Positions 12,858 to 20,295 of a stretch of DNA of 23,967 bases are shown here, piece after piece. Position 1 is the first letter of the stretch; each line of letters starts with the position of its first letter. The stretch lies in contig DHWU01000014.1 in assembly GCA_002413345.1 (NCBI GenBank), positions 7,671-31,637 on the forward strand, written 5' to 3'. The notes under the pieces are model-generated. The model was not told the DNA's origin, searched no databases, and saw only the letters and a program-made list of their open reading frames with translations. The position numbers were made by a program, and so were the translations under genes. Source of the DNA: Propionibacteriaceae bacterium UBA5174 (GTDB taxonomy: Bacteria > Actinomycetota > Actinomycetes > Propionibacteriales > Propionibacteriaceae).

Positions 12858-14960
12858 ATGAGCGAGCTAACTACCCCCACCCAGATAATCAAACGAGATC
12901 ACAGTCAGGCCGACTTCAATCTGGCCAAGATCCAATCAGCGATCACCAGAGCCGGTGGTGCCACCGGTGAACTCGACGGTGCCGAGGCGCATTTGCTGGC
13001 TCGCCAGGTTGGTCTGCGACTTGGTCGACGCGGCACTGCGCCGCATGTGGAAGAGATTCAGGACGCAGTGGAGCATCTATTGCTCGATTGTGGGTACACC
13101 GCCACGGCCAGGGCCTACATCGTCTACCGCGAGCAGCACCACAAATTGCGTGACACCAAGCACGCCATGGTGGACGTAGCCAACTCGATCAACGAATACC
13201 TCGACCGTTCTGATTGGCGGATCAACGCTAACGCCAACCAGGGCTACTCCTTGGGTGGGCTGATCCTGAACACGTCGGGCAAGATCACCGCCAACTACTG
13301 GCTCTCCCATGTCTACGACCCACAGATCGGTGCGGCTCACCGCGAAGGCGACTTCCACATTCACGACCTGGACATGCTCAGCGGTTACTGCGCTGGCTGG
13401 TCGCTGAAGACGCTGCTACGGGAGGGGCTCAACGGCATCCCCGGCAAGGTTGACTCCACCCCACCCAAACACCTATCAAGCGCGGTCGGTCAAATCGTGA
13501 ACTTCCTGGGCTGCCTGCAGAACGAGTGGGCTGGTGCGCAAGCCTTTAGCTCTTTTGACACTTACATGGCGCCGTTTGTGCGGCTGGACGGGCTGACTTA
13601 TGCCGAGGTCAAGCAGAGCATTCAGGAGCTGATTTACAACCTCAACGTGCCGTCCCGGTGGGGTACCCAGACACCGTTCACCAACCTCACCTTCGATTGG
13701 GTCTGCCCAGAAGACCTGCGTGAAGAAGTGCCGATCATCGGTGGAGTTGAATGCGATTTCAGCTACGGCGATCTACAGGTGGAGATGGACGTGATCAACC
13801 GCGCATACATCGAAGTGATGACCGCCGGAGACGCGTCCGGTCGGGTGTTCACCTTCCCGATCCCGACTTACAACATGACCAAGGACTTTGAGTGGGATTC
13901 GCCGAACGCCACGGCGTTGTTCGAGATGACCGCCAAGTACGGCTTGCCGTACTTCCAGAACTTCATAAATTCCGAACTCAGCCCGAATATGGTGCGCTCA
14001 ATGTGTTGCCGACTGCAGTTGGACCTGCGAGAACTACTCAAGCGCGGCAATGGGCTATTCGGCTCGGCCGAGCAGACCGGTTCGCTTGGCGTGGTCACGG
14101 TGAACATGGCTCGGCTGGGCCATACCCATGCAGGCGATGAGGCCGGGCTGCTGCTGGCCCTGGACCGACTTCTTCAGCTGGCTAAGGACTCTCTGGAGGT
14201 CAAGCGCAAAGTCATTCAGCGCTACATCGACGAAGGCCTGTTTCCCTACACCAAGCGGTATCTGGGCACGCTGCGCAATCACTTCTCCACTATTGGGGTG
14301 AATGGCGTGAACGAGATGATTCGCAACTTCACTGCTGATGCCTACGACATCACCGATGAGCGTGGCCATGGAATGGCGGTGCGGGTGTTGGATCACGTCC
14401 GGGCGAGGATGGTTGAGTTCCAAGAGGCCACTGGTCACCTCTACAACCTCGAAGCAACTCCGGCCGAAGGCACTACCTACCGATTTGCCAAGGAAGACCG
14501 GCTGCGCTTTGGCGGCATTCTTCAGGCTGGCACGGAGACCAACCCCTACTACACCAACTCGTCGCAACTGCCAGTGGGGTTCACCGATGACCCATTTGAA
14601 GCTCTGGCTCGTCAGGATGAATTGCAGCGCAAATACACCGGTGGGACGGTATTGCACCTGTACATGAGCGAGCGGATCTCGGACGCCGAGGCAGCCAAAC
14701 AACTGGTGAAGCGCTCGCTTACGAACTTCGGTCTGCCCTACATCACGATCACGCCAACCTTCTCGATCTGCCCATCCCATGGCTATCTGGCTGGTGAACA
14801 CCACACCTGCCCAACTTGTGCCGAAACTGGTGTGGAGCAAGCCTGCGAAGTGTGGACCAGGGTGATGGGTTACCACCGTCCGATGTCGAGCTTCAATATC
14901 GGCAAGAAAGGCGAGTTCGCCGAACGCGTGAGCTTCGAAGAATCCCGAATCCTGGTGTGA
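12858..14960 (+). CDS. nrdD: Anaerobic (class III) ribonucleoside-triphosphate reductase
   Basis: 700 aa. This glycyl-radical enzyme makes deoxyribonucleotides from NTPs without oxygen. Residues about 8-100 form an ATP-cone, the allosteric dATP/ATP site. The catalytic barrel contains HREGDFHIHDLDMLSGYCAGW, NEWAGAQAFSSFDTY, NVPSRWGTQTPFTNLTFDW and RSMCCRL. Near the C-terminus C638, H641, C651 and C654 make the zinc site (SICPSHGYLAGEHHTCPTC), followed by the radical loop RVMGYHRP with Gly671. ATG at 12858 is chosen from AAGGA at 12847-12851 and because it precedes the ATP-cone; the longer frame runs into the riboswitch. The stop overlaps the nrdG start. Regulation by NrdR boxes and a B12 riboswitch lies upstream. 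The sequence resembles the Thermotoga/Lactobacillus type more than the E. coli type. Confidence 0.96.
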   Translation: MSELTTPTQIIKRDHSQADFNLAKIQSAITRAGGATGELDGAEAHLLARQVGLRLGRRGTAPHVEEIQDAVEHLLLDCGYTATARAYIVYREQHHKLRDTKHAMVDVANSINEYLDRSDWRINANANQGYSLGGLILNTSGKITANYWLSHVYDPQIGAAHREGDFHIHDLDMLSGYCAGWSLKTLLREGLNGIPGKVDSTPPKHLSSAVGQIVNFLGCLQNEWAGAQAFSSFDTYMAPFVRLDGLTYAEVKQSIQELIYNLNVPSRWGTQTPFTNLTFDWVCPEDLREEVPIIGGVECDFSYGDLQVEMDVINRAYIEVMTAGDASGRVFTFPIPTYNMTKDFEWDSPNATALFEMTAKYGLPYFQNFINSELSPNMVRSMCCRLQLDLRELLKRGNGLFGSAEQTGSLGVVTVNMARLGHTHAGDEAGLLLALDRLLQLAKDSLEVKRKVIQRYIDEGLFPYTKRYLGTLRNHFSTIGVNGVNEMIRNFTADAYDITDERGHGMAVRVLDHVRARMVEFQEATGHLYNLEATPAEGTTYRFAKEDRLRFGGILQAGTETNPYYTNSSQLPVGFTDDPFEALARQDELQRKYTGGTVLHLYMSERISDAEAAKQLVKRSLTNFGLPYITITPTFSICPSHGYLAGEHHTCPTCAETGVEQACEVWTRVMGYHRPMSSFNIGKKGEFAERVSFEESRILV

Positions 14961-15661
14961 ATACTCCCGATGTCAGCCCGGAACTCGACCCCGGGCTGAC
15001 CATCGCCGGCCTGGCCAGACTCTCGGTCTGCGACTGGCCAGGCCGGTTGGTGGCCACCGTGTTTCTGCAGGGGTGCCCGTGGAGTTGTGGCTACTGCCAC
15101 AACCAGGATCTGATTGATCCGCGCGCACCTGGGCTTGTCGCCTGGGGTGAGGTGTGGACGCATCTTCGTGCCCGGCAGGGTCTCTTGGATGGCGTGGTGT
15201 TCTCTGGTGGCGAGCCAACTCAGCAAGCTCAGTTGAGGGCGGCGGTTGAGCGGGTACGAAGCCTTGGGTATGTGGTCGGCATCCATACCTCGGGTGCCTA
15301 TCCCCAACGACTGGCTGAAGTGTTACCGAGCCTGGATTGGGTCGGTTTGGACATTAAGGGTCTGCCGCAGGAGTACCCGATGATCACCGGGGTTGCTAGC
15401 TCGTCGGTGCGAGCCTGGGCGGGTCTGGATCTAGTGCTCGGCGCCGGTGTCGACTACGAGGTGCGCACCACGGTTGATCCGAGGTTTCATACCGTCGATG
15501 GCCTGGCGGAGCTGGTTGGATCGCTGCAGGCCAAGGGAGTCGGCAAGGTGGTGCTGCAAGAGGTGCGGTTCCCCAAAGGGGTCCGCGTCGAGCAAACCGC
15601 TGCTGAGCTGTTGGCGGAGTTGGGGGAGTTGCCGCCGGGAGTGCTCCGGCGCGGTGGTTGA
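14957..15661 (+). CDS. nrdG: Anaerobic ribonucleotide reductase activating protein (radical SAM)
   Basis: 234 aa. NrdG uses S-adenosylmethionine and a [4Fe-4S] cluster to place the glycyl radical on NrdD. The radical SAM motif CPWSCGYC (C40, C44, C47) comes after TVFLQG, followed by HNQDLIDP, the SAM-binding FSGGEPTQQ and GLDIKGLP. The start is GTG at 14957, which overlaps the nrdD stop (GTGA), so the two proteins are translationally coupled; the open frame extends upstream into nrdD but that part is not NrdG-like. The protein is longer than the E. coli-type NrdG (about 154 aa) and belongs to the longer family found with ATP-cone NrdD in anaerobes. The stop codon lies inside an 18-bp tandem repeat. 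Confidence 0.94.
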   Translation: MNTPDVSPELDPGLTIAGLARLSVCDWPGRLVATVFLQGCPWSCGYCHNQDLIDPRAPGLVAWGEVWTHLRARQGLLDGVVFSGGEPTQQAQLRAAVERVRSLGYVVGIHTSGAYPQRLAEVLPSLDWVGLDIKGLPQEYPMITGVASSSVRAWAGLDLVLGAGVDYEVRTTVDPRFHTVDGLAELVGSLQAKGVGKVVLQEVRFPKGVRVEQTAAELLAELGELPPGVLRRGG

Positions 15662-15690
15662 TGCGGCGCCGTTGGTTGATGCGGCGCCGT
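15655..15690 (+). repeat. 18-bp tandem direct repeat spanning the nrdG stop codon
   Basis: Two perfect copies of TGGTTGATGCGGCGCCGT (15655-15672 and 15673-15690). The first contains the nrdG TGA, so the duplication adds a second copy of the gene end. Confidence 0.85.
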
Positions 15691-15723
15691 TGGGCGCTGG
15701 GTCACTACGACCACCAAAAGTAA

Positions 15724-15753
15724 CGAGGTAACGCGAGGTAACGCGAGGTAACG
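15724..15753 (+). repeat. 10-bp tandem repeat, three copies
   Basis: CGAGGTAACG repeated at 15724-15733, 15734-15743 and 15744-15753, leading directly into the first REP-like unit. Confidence 0.85.
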
Positions 15754-15858
15754 GGGACGGTTCCTCACGAGCAGCCGGTAAAGGGGGACGGTTCCCTTTT
15801 GGCGATGCGCACGGAGGAACCGTCCCCTTTAGGTGCTGCGCACGGAGGAACCGTCCCC
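15753..15858. repeat. REP-like cluster: four GGGGACGGTTCC units, two in each orientation
   Basis: GGGGACGGTTCC occurs at 15753-15764 and 15784-15795; its complement occurs at 15816-15827 and 15847-15858. The two complementary copies sit in a perfect 22-bp direct repeat (15806-15827 and 15837-15858, period 31). The inner pair can fold into a long hairpin because the flanking AAAGGG and CCCTTT also match. GGGGACGGTTCC-type repeats are found between genes in many unrelated bacteria and are often linked to REP-associated (Y1) transposases; none is in this window. This fills most of the gap between nrdG and the GntR gene. Confidence 0.85.
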
Positions 15859-15991
15859 GGTGGGTTGCCTGTGAGTGACGCCCATTATTACGGGCGGGTT
15901 GAGTAGTGGTTTCGCTATCGAACGAATCAGCACCGAAGCCGCCGGGGCGTTGATTCGCGATGTATTCGCACGGATACCGCTGGCGTTGGGG

Positions 15992-16002
15992 TTGTGGGAC
16001 AA
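15992..16002. promoter_or_regulatory. Candidate operator of the GntR/FCD regulator
   Basis: TTGTGGGACAA is a perfect inverted repeat that fits TNGTNNNACNA, the consensus of the FadR (FCD) subfamily of GntR regulators. It lies 28 bases before the regulator's own start codon, so autoregulation is likely. Confidence 0.5.
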
Positions 16003-16030
16003 TTTCAGGATTCTCGACGATTGGAGACCG

Positions 16031-16678
16031 ATGTCGGACCGGATGCCGTCAGGTTCACTGACTACCGACCAGTATTTGCGGATCCGTGACGACATTCTTA
16101 ACGGGGTCTTTCCGCATGGGCAGCGCTTGCTCGAAACTGCCTTGGCCGCCAAATATGAAGTCTCCCGTACTCCGGTGCGCGAAGCGTTGGTGGCCTTACA
16201 GCAGGACGGCCTGATTGAGCGGGTGGACAACGGCTTCCGGGTGCGTACTGGCACGCCCGAAGACATCATGGAGATCTATGAGGCCAGAATTGCTCTGGAG
16301 TCGGTAGCGGCTGCGGCCGCGGCGCGACGCGGCACCGAGTTGGATCAAGCCAGGCTCAGCGCGGCCCATGAGGGGGCCGTGGCTGCAGCGCATGGTGGCA
16401 ATGAGCGCGGCGCGCACGAGTGCAATTCGGATTGGCATGTGGCGCTTTGGCAGGCAGCCCACAACAGCACCATCGCGGCCACTTTGAACCGCTGGTCGGC
16501 GCAACTTCGAATTTACGATCAGGGTCCGCCAGCACCGGCCGATGATCTTGCGATCACTGACCGTGAGCACGGCGAGATTATGCAGGCGATCATCGCTGGC
16601 GATGCCGAAAAGGCTCGTCAGGCAATGACTGCGCACCTGGAGCGGAGCCGACAGCTGCGCTTGCGCGCGCTGGGCTGA
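16031..16678 (+). CDS. GntR family transcriptional regulator with FCD ligand-binding domain
   Basis: 215 aa. The N-terminal winged helix-turn-helix has DQYLRIRDDILNGVFPHGQR and YEVSRTPVREALVALQQDGL (42-61), the GntR signature. The C-terminal all-helical FCD domain keeps the metal-binding histidines of the family (H136 in DWHVALW, H180 in REHGEI, H202 in AHLERS). FCD members sense organic acids, amino acids or sugar acids; the ligand is not readable from sequence. ATG at 16031 is preceded by GGAG (16023-16026); the longer open frame from 15875 runs back through the operator-like palindrome and is unlikely to be translated. No enzyme or transporter gene that it obviously serves is adjacent; the cysteine operon downstream has its own promoter. 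Confidence 0.9.
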   Translation: MSDRMPSGSLTTDQYLRIRDDILNGVFPHGQRLLETALAAKYEVSRTPVREALVALQQDGLIERVDNGFRVRTGTPEDIMEIYEARIALESVAAAAAARRGTELDQARLSAAHEGAVAAAHGGNERGAHECNSDWHVALWQAAHNSTIAATLNRWSAQLRIYDQGPPAPADDLAITDREHGEIMQAIIAGDAEKARQAMTAHLERSRQLRLRALG

Positions 16679-16739
16679 GGTTTGGCTCGCCGAGTGGCAG
16701 TGGCGACAGTGGGGAAACGGCGGTGCGTCCGCCTGGTGG

Positions 16740-16767
16740 TTAGGTACCCAACGTGATCTGCTACAGT
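16740..16767 (+). promoter_or_regulatory. Promoter of the cysteine leader and DUF4395-thioredoxin-cysK operon
   Basis: TTAGGT (16740-16745), a 16-bp spacer, and TACAGT (16762-16767). ATTCCT then leads to ATG at 16774, so the transcript begins at or next to the leader ORF start. Confidence 0.6.
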
Positions 16768-16773
16768 ATTCCT

Positions 16774-16839
16774 ATGTCCGCGCCTGTATACACGAATCAG
16801 CACATCTGTGCTCCCCGTGTTCGAATGTGTTGTCGCTGA
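16774..16839 (+). CDS. Leaderless cysteine-codon leader peptide, 21 aa
   Basis: A 21-codon ORF in the 270-base gap before DUF4395, ending RVRMCCR. Cysteine codons (all TGT) are at residues 12, 19 and 20. It starts 6 nt after the TACAGT -10 box, so ribosomes would begin directly on the 5' end of the mRNA. Polycysteine leaderless short ORFs that act as cysteine-responsive attenuators of sulfur operons are established in mycobacteria, and 'putative leader peptides' with Arg-rich C-termini are widespread before actinobacterial sulfur genes. Here the downstream operon contains cysK, which makes cysteine, so feedback by Cys-tRNA supply is the natural reading. A perfect palindrome AGCACATCTGTGCT (16799-16812) lies within the ORF over the first Cys codon. 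Too short for coding statistics; support is from promoter position, cysteine content and context. Confidence 0.7.
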   Translation: MSAPVYTNQHICAPRVRMCCR

Positions 16840-16850
16840 CGTTGAGTAAC

Positions 16851-16873
16851 TGCCTGGGCCCAACGCCTAGGCA
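16851..16873 (+). promoter_or_regulatory. Candidate attenuator hairpin downstream of the cysteine leader
   Basis: TGCCTGGGC (16851-16859) pairs with GCCTAGGCA (16865-16873), 9 bp with one wobble and a 5-base loop, beginning 11 bases after the leader stop. A ribosome stalled at the two Cys codons or released at the TGA would affect this fold differently. No U tract follows. Confidence 0.5.
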
Positions 16874-16902
16874 ACAAAGCCCGCCGCAGGAATCTGGAGG
16901 CG

Positions 16903-16977
16903 ATGGCTAACCAACACCACGCCGGCCGACACAGACCAAGGACCATTCATGAACGCAGGCCAAACCGCCCCAGTTGA
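16903..16977 (+). CDS. Possible second short ORF overlapping the DUF4395 start
   Basis: 24 codons, starting ATG 2 nt after GGAGG (16896-16900), His- and Arg-rich (NQHHAGRHRPR), in a different frame from DUF4395, whose ATG (16949) lies inside it. The strong purine run suggests ribosome loading here, which could couple translation to DUF4395. The short spacing and lack of any family make this tentative. Confidence 0.25.
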   Translation: MANQHHAGRHRPRTIHERRPNRPS

Positions 16978-17431
16978 ACAAATCGACCCCCGCAGTGCTC
17001 GGTTTGGGGCAGCCATCACCACAGTGGTGCTCGCACTCACTCTGATCGCCTGGCCAATAGCTCCTGGGGTATCGATCGTGTTGCTAGCGGCCCAAACCCT
17101 GGCATTTGCCTGCGGAGCGCTTCTGGGACTGCGGTATCAGCCCTATGGCTGGATTTACCGCAAGGTGGTGCGACCCCGGATCGGACCGCCAACGGAACTG
17201 GAAGACGCCGCGCCACCGCGGTTTGCGCAGTCGGTGGGGCTGTCCTTCGCTTTGGTTGGGTTGGGCGCACTCATCTTTCAGCTAGCGGCGCTGTTCTACG
17301 TCGCTGTTGCCTTTGCGTTCATCGCCGCGGCGCTCAACGCGCTCTTCAACTACTGCTTGGGGTGCGAGGTCTATTTGCTGGTGAGGCGACTGTCCAGCAA
17401 GCCGGTCGTGGAAGCGAACCGAGGCCACTGA
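16949..17431 (+). CDS. DUF4395 domain membrane protein
   Basis: 160 aa with four membrane helices (about 23-40, 43-61, 95-112, 114-133) and the C-terminal motif NYCLGCEVYLLVRRL, whose C136-x2-C139 pair is the hallmark of DUF4395. These proteins occur beside thioredoxins and sulfurtransferases in actinobacteria and are presumed to pass thiol or sulfur equivalents at the membrane; the activity is unproven. ATG at 16949 has a weak AAGGAC site upstream. The stop overlaps the start of the thioredoxin-like gene (TGATG), so the two are made together. First full gene of the operon behind the cysteine leader. Confidence 0.87.
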   Translation: MNAGQTAPVEQIDPRSARFGAAITTVVLALTLIAWPIAPGVSIVLLAAQTLAFACGALLGLRYQPYGWIYRKVVRPRIGPPTELEDAAPPRFAQSVGLSFALVGLGALIFQLAALFYVAVAFAFIAAALNALFNYCLGCEVYLLVRRLSSKPVVEANRGH

Positions 17432-17853
17432 TGACCGGTGTCTGGATAGTGCTAGGGGCTTTGGCTGTGGCGTTGATCTTCGGTGGCTATCGAAAACTCA
17501 CCGATGGCCGGGCCAAAGAAGAGTCGAAGCCGCTGCAACTGACGGCGCCGGCTTTGGGTGCCGAGCTGGGGTCCAAAGCGACCTTCGTTCAGTTCTCCGC
17601 CACGGTGTGCGCACCCTGCCGCGCTACGCATCGACTGCTGTCGTCGGTAGTGGCCGATGACCCGACGCTGGCTCACATCGACATTGATGCCGAAACTCGC
17701 CTGGATCTAGTTACGCAGTTTGGCATCACCCGCACGCCAAGCGTCCTGCTATTGGACGAAGCTGGAGTAGTGCGGCACCGAATTATCGGTGCGGCCCGCA
17801 AAACCGAAGTACTCGGCGCCCTTGAGGCGGTGGCCCCACGACAAGCTGCCTGA
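17431..17853 (+). CDS. Membrane-anchored thioredoxin-like protein
   Basis: 140 aa. Residues 4-20 form an N-terminal membrane anchor or uncleaved signal; the rest is a thioredoxin fold with TFVQFSATVCAPCRATHRLL, giving the redox pair C60-A-P-C63, and the cis-proline turn at TRTPSVLLLD (Pro103). The CAPC centre and Thr-Val in front of it differ from the WCGPC of TrxA at 8443, so a more specific partner is likely, most simply the Cys pair of DUF4395, with which it overlaps by one base. It precedes cysK by 45 bases. Probably acts at the membrane; which side depends on the anchor orientation. Confidence 0.87.
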   Translation: MTGVWIVLGALAVALIFGGYRKLTDGRAKEESKPLQLTAPALGAELGSKATFVQFSATVCAPCRATHRLLSSVVADDPTLAHIDIDAETRLDLVTQFGITRTPSVLLLDEAGVVRHRIIGAARKTEVLGALEAVAPRQAA

Positions 17854-17898
17854 AGTGTCACTGAAGCAATATCAACCATTGAAAGGAAAATCAGAGCA

Positions 17899-18831
17899 AT
17901 GAGCTACTACGAAGATGCGACCCAGCTAGTGGGGCGTACCCCATTGGTGAAGATCAACCGGCTTTACGGCGACTCGACCGCCACGGTGCTGGCCAAGCTG
18001 GAGTACTACAACCCGGCCAACTCGGTTAAGGACCGGATCGGCGTGGCGATCATTGATGCCGCTGAAGCTGACGGATCGCTGAAGCCTGGCGGCACGATCG
18101 TTGAGGGCACCAGTGGTAACACCGGCATCGCGTTGGCCTGGGTTGGCGCGGCCCGTGGTTACAAGGTGATCATCACCTTGCCCGAAACCTTTTCTAAGGA
18201 ACGCCGGGCGTTGCTGCGGGCTTTTGGCGCCGAACTGGTGCTGACGCCAGCTGCTGAGGGGGTGCCGGGTGCTAATGCTCGGGCGGCCGAGATCGTGGCA
18301 AATACTCCTGGGGCGGTTTTGGCTAGCCAATTCACCAATCAGGCGAATCCTGACATTCACAAGCGCACCACCGCTCAGGAGATCTGGACCGACACCGACG
18401 GCAAAGTCGACATCGTGGTAGCCGGAGTTGGCACCGGTGGCACCATCACCGGCATCGGGCAAGCGTTGAAAGAGCGCAACCCGGAAGTGAAGCTGTTTGC
18501 GGTGGAAGCCGCCGAATCAGCAGTGCTGTCTGGGGAGCCGAAGGGGCCGCACAAGATTCAGGGCATCAGCGCAGGTTTCATTCCTGAGGTGCTCGATCTG
18601 GGAGTGGTTGACGGCATCATCAAGGTGGCTAGCGACGATGCCCTCGATTGGGCCCGGCGCGCGGCCAAGCAAGAAGGGCTGCTGGTGGGAATCTCTGCTG
18701 GTGCTGCACTGCGGGCAGCGGCCGAGCTTGCTGCCGATCCAGCCAATGCGGGTAAGACCATCGTGGTGATCGTTCCCGACTGGGGCGAGCGCTACCTGTC
18801 TACCCCGCTGTACGCCGACCTGCTCGATTAG
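17899..18831 (+). CDS. cysK: Cysteine synthase A (O-acetylserine sulfhydrylase)
   Basis: 310 aa, full family length. PLP-dependent enzyme that makes L-cysteine from O-acetylserine and sulfide. LVGRTPLVKI (10-19), the PLP lysine K44 in NPANSVKDRIG, the substrate loop EGTSGNTGIALA (69-80), the phosphate-binding VGTGGTITG (177-185), the sulfide/acetate pocket around GPHKIQGISAGFIP, and LVGISAGAA near the end are all intact. ATG at 17899 follows AAAGGA with long spacing (11 nt). It is the third gene of the operon and the reason to read the upstream Cys-codon ORF as a feedback leader. A strong terminator follows at once. No cysE is adjacent. Confidence 0.95.
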   Translation: MSYYEDATQLVGRTPLVKINRLYGDSTATVLAKLEYYNPANSVKDRIGVAIIDAAEADGSLKPGGTIVEGTSGNTGIALAWVGAARGYKVIITLPETFSKERRALLRAFGAELVLTPAAEGVPGANARAAEIVANTPGAVLASQFTNQANPDIHKRTTAQEIWTDTDGKVDIVVAGVGTGGTITGIGQALKERNPEVKLFAVEAAESAVLSGEPKGPHKIQGISAGFIPEVLDLGVVDGIIKVASDDALDWARRAAKQEGLLVGISAGAALRAAAELAADPANAGKTIVVIVPDWGERYLSTPLYADLLD

Positions 18832-18836
18832 GCGCT

Positions 18837-18885
18837 CGAGGTGACGGCCCGTTCCCAGGTGGGGACGGGCCGTCACCTCGTTCTA
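18837..18885. terminator. Strong hairpin terminator after cysK
   Basis: A 20-bp stem, 18837-18856 with 18861-18880 (one G-T wobble), 4-base loop AGGT, then TTCTA. It may also serve the convergent SWIM gene, whose stop is 92 bases away, since no other hairpin is visible there. Confidence 0.85.
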
Positions 18886-18972
18886 CCCGATGATGCCAAT
18901 CGGTGCGATTGATGGCCATTCCGGCGCGGGCGGGCAACCTTTGTGAAGTTGGCCGTTCCGATGGAGGGAGGC

Positions 18973-20295
18973 CTACTGAGACTCTCGCAATGTAATCGCT
19001 ACTGCAAGCAGGTGTTTGCACGGGCCCCTGCTATGCCCGTGCTCAGCGACCCATTGGCAGGTGCAGGTGTTATCCAGCCCCACCCGGTAGTTGTCGTGAT
19101 CGCCGTTGACCAGCCAACCCTCAGCGCTGGAGTGCACTTTGCCCGCCTCTACCAGGCGGCGAGCCGCGGTTAGGCGTGGGTTGCGGGTCAACACCTTCTC
19201 GGCGTCGATGGGTAACTCCCGATGGAACCAGGCGTCCGCCACCAGGTCATAGCCCAGGCGCCCCGAGGCGGCGAGCCAAGCCAGGCCAGCGCGCACTGTT
19301 GCCTGGTCGAGTCCGGACTCGGTTGCCAATTCGGTTGCGTCGACCGTGGGCGACCAGCCCAGCAGGCCCAGGAGGTGGCGGCCGGTCTTTTCGGCATCGG
19401 TGCGAGTCAGCAAGGTGAGCAGAGTGCCTTCACCAGAGAACCCACGAAATGGGTTGGGGCTGAGTGCCAAAGTGAACTGGGCGCCGTCGAGGTGAAAGAC
19501 CCAGGCAGTGGCTCCATTTTCGTGTTGGTGGATGGTCAGCTTGGTGGCCAGCCGGGCGATCCGGTCACTTCCCCGGATTCGCGCCGAGCCGGGCAGCGGG
19601 ATCGCGCCAGGAAGGTCGCGCTGCGAAAGCTGCCAGGTTCGGCCCATCCGCTTAAGGAAAAGGTTTTCACCAGGCGGCTGGGTGCGGGGCAGCCGAGCCA
19701 GCAGGATGCCGATTTCGGCGCCGGACAGTGAGCACACCTGCTCCATTTCTGCGCACAGACCAGGCACTTCGGCCAAGCCGCGGATCCAGCGTTCAGGCAG
19801 CTTCACTTTTCGTTCTACGAAAGTCTGGGACGGCGATGACACCCGCAACTCTGCTGCCCCAACGCTCAGATGAAGTGGATCGGCTTGATTAACCCGAGCT
19901 AGTGCGGTGCGCAGTGGCAGGTTGATGTCGACATTGGTGGTGCCAAAACCAACTTCGGACTGGCCCAATGCGGCTGGTAGTAAATCGAGTCGGGCGTAGA
20001 CCCCGTTGCAGGCCGAGAATGATTCGAACCGCAGCCGGTCTCCGCCAGCGGTCACCACCGGATCGATGCTGGCCAGCTTGGCGGCCACGCCTAGGTCGGC
20101 GTATCGGGAGGCGGCTACGTCGGCTACGGCCAAAATGCCTGGCCCAGTGATCTGGGGTTTGGCGACAAAGCCGGAAAAGAAGAGTGGGTTTTCCACTACC
20201 AGCCCGCCAGGAGCCAGCCCAGTAGCAGTGGCCAACGCCAGGTGGGTGCCATCGGCTTCGCTGGTGAGTAGCGATTCACCCAGATAAGTGCTCAT
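18973..20295 (-). CDS. SWIM zinc-finger protein
   Basis: 440 aa. The C-terminal part holds a SWIM motif, C411-T-C413-x12-C426-K-H428, a zinc-binding fold used for nucleic-acid or protein contacts. The long N-terminal part has mixed strands and helices (for example NGVYARLDLLP and VERKVKLPERWIRGL) and a helix-turn-helix-like stretch near ATESGLDQATVRAGLAWLAA at about 335-354; no nuclease or helicase motif was found. The start ATG at 20295 overlaps the stop of the 1075-aa gene as ATGA, so they form one operon and probably one complex. SWIM proteins paired with DUF6493-type partners recur in actinobacteria without a known function. Confidence 0.88.
   Translation of the reverse strand: MSTYLGESLLTSEADGTHLALATATGLAPGGLVVENPLFFSGFVAKPQITGPGILAVADVAASRYADLGVAAKLASIDPVVTAGGDRLRFESFSACNGVYARLDLLPAALGQSEVGFGTTNVDINLPLRTALARVNQADPLHLSVGAAELRVSSPSQTFVERKVKLPERWIRGLAEVPGLCAEMEQVCSLSGAEIGILLARLPRTQPPGENLFLKRMGRTWQLSQRDLPGAIPLPGSARIRGSDRIARLATKLTIHQHENGATAWVFHLDGAQFTLALSPNPFRGFSGEGTLLTLLTRTDAEKTGRHLLGLLGWSPTVDATELATESGLDQATVRAGLAWLAASGRLGYDLVADAWFHRELPIDAEKVLTRNPRLTAARRLVEAGKVHSSAEGWLVNGDHDNYRVGLDNTCTCQWVAEHGHSRGPCKHLLAVAITLRESQ

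Noticed and set aside
14055..14876. 273-aa minus-strand frame inside nrdD
   Set aside because: Fully antisense to conserved NrdD sequence and without recognisable motifs.
15720..15860. CRISPR-like look of evenly spaced repeats
   Set aside because: Only two copies of the 22-bp unit with a 9-base spacer, in a palindromic REP-like context and without cas genes.
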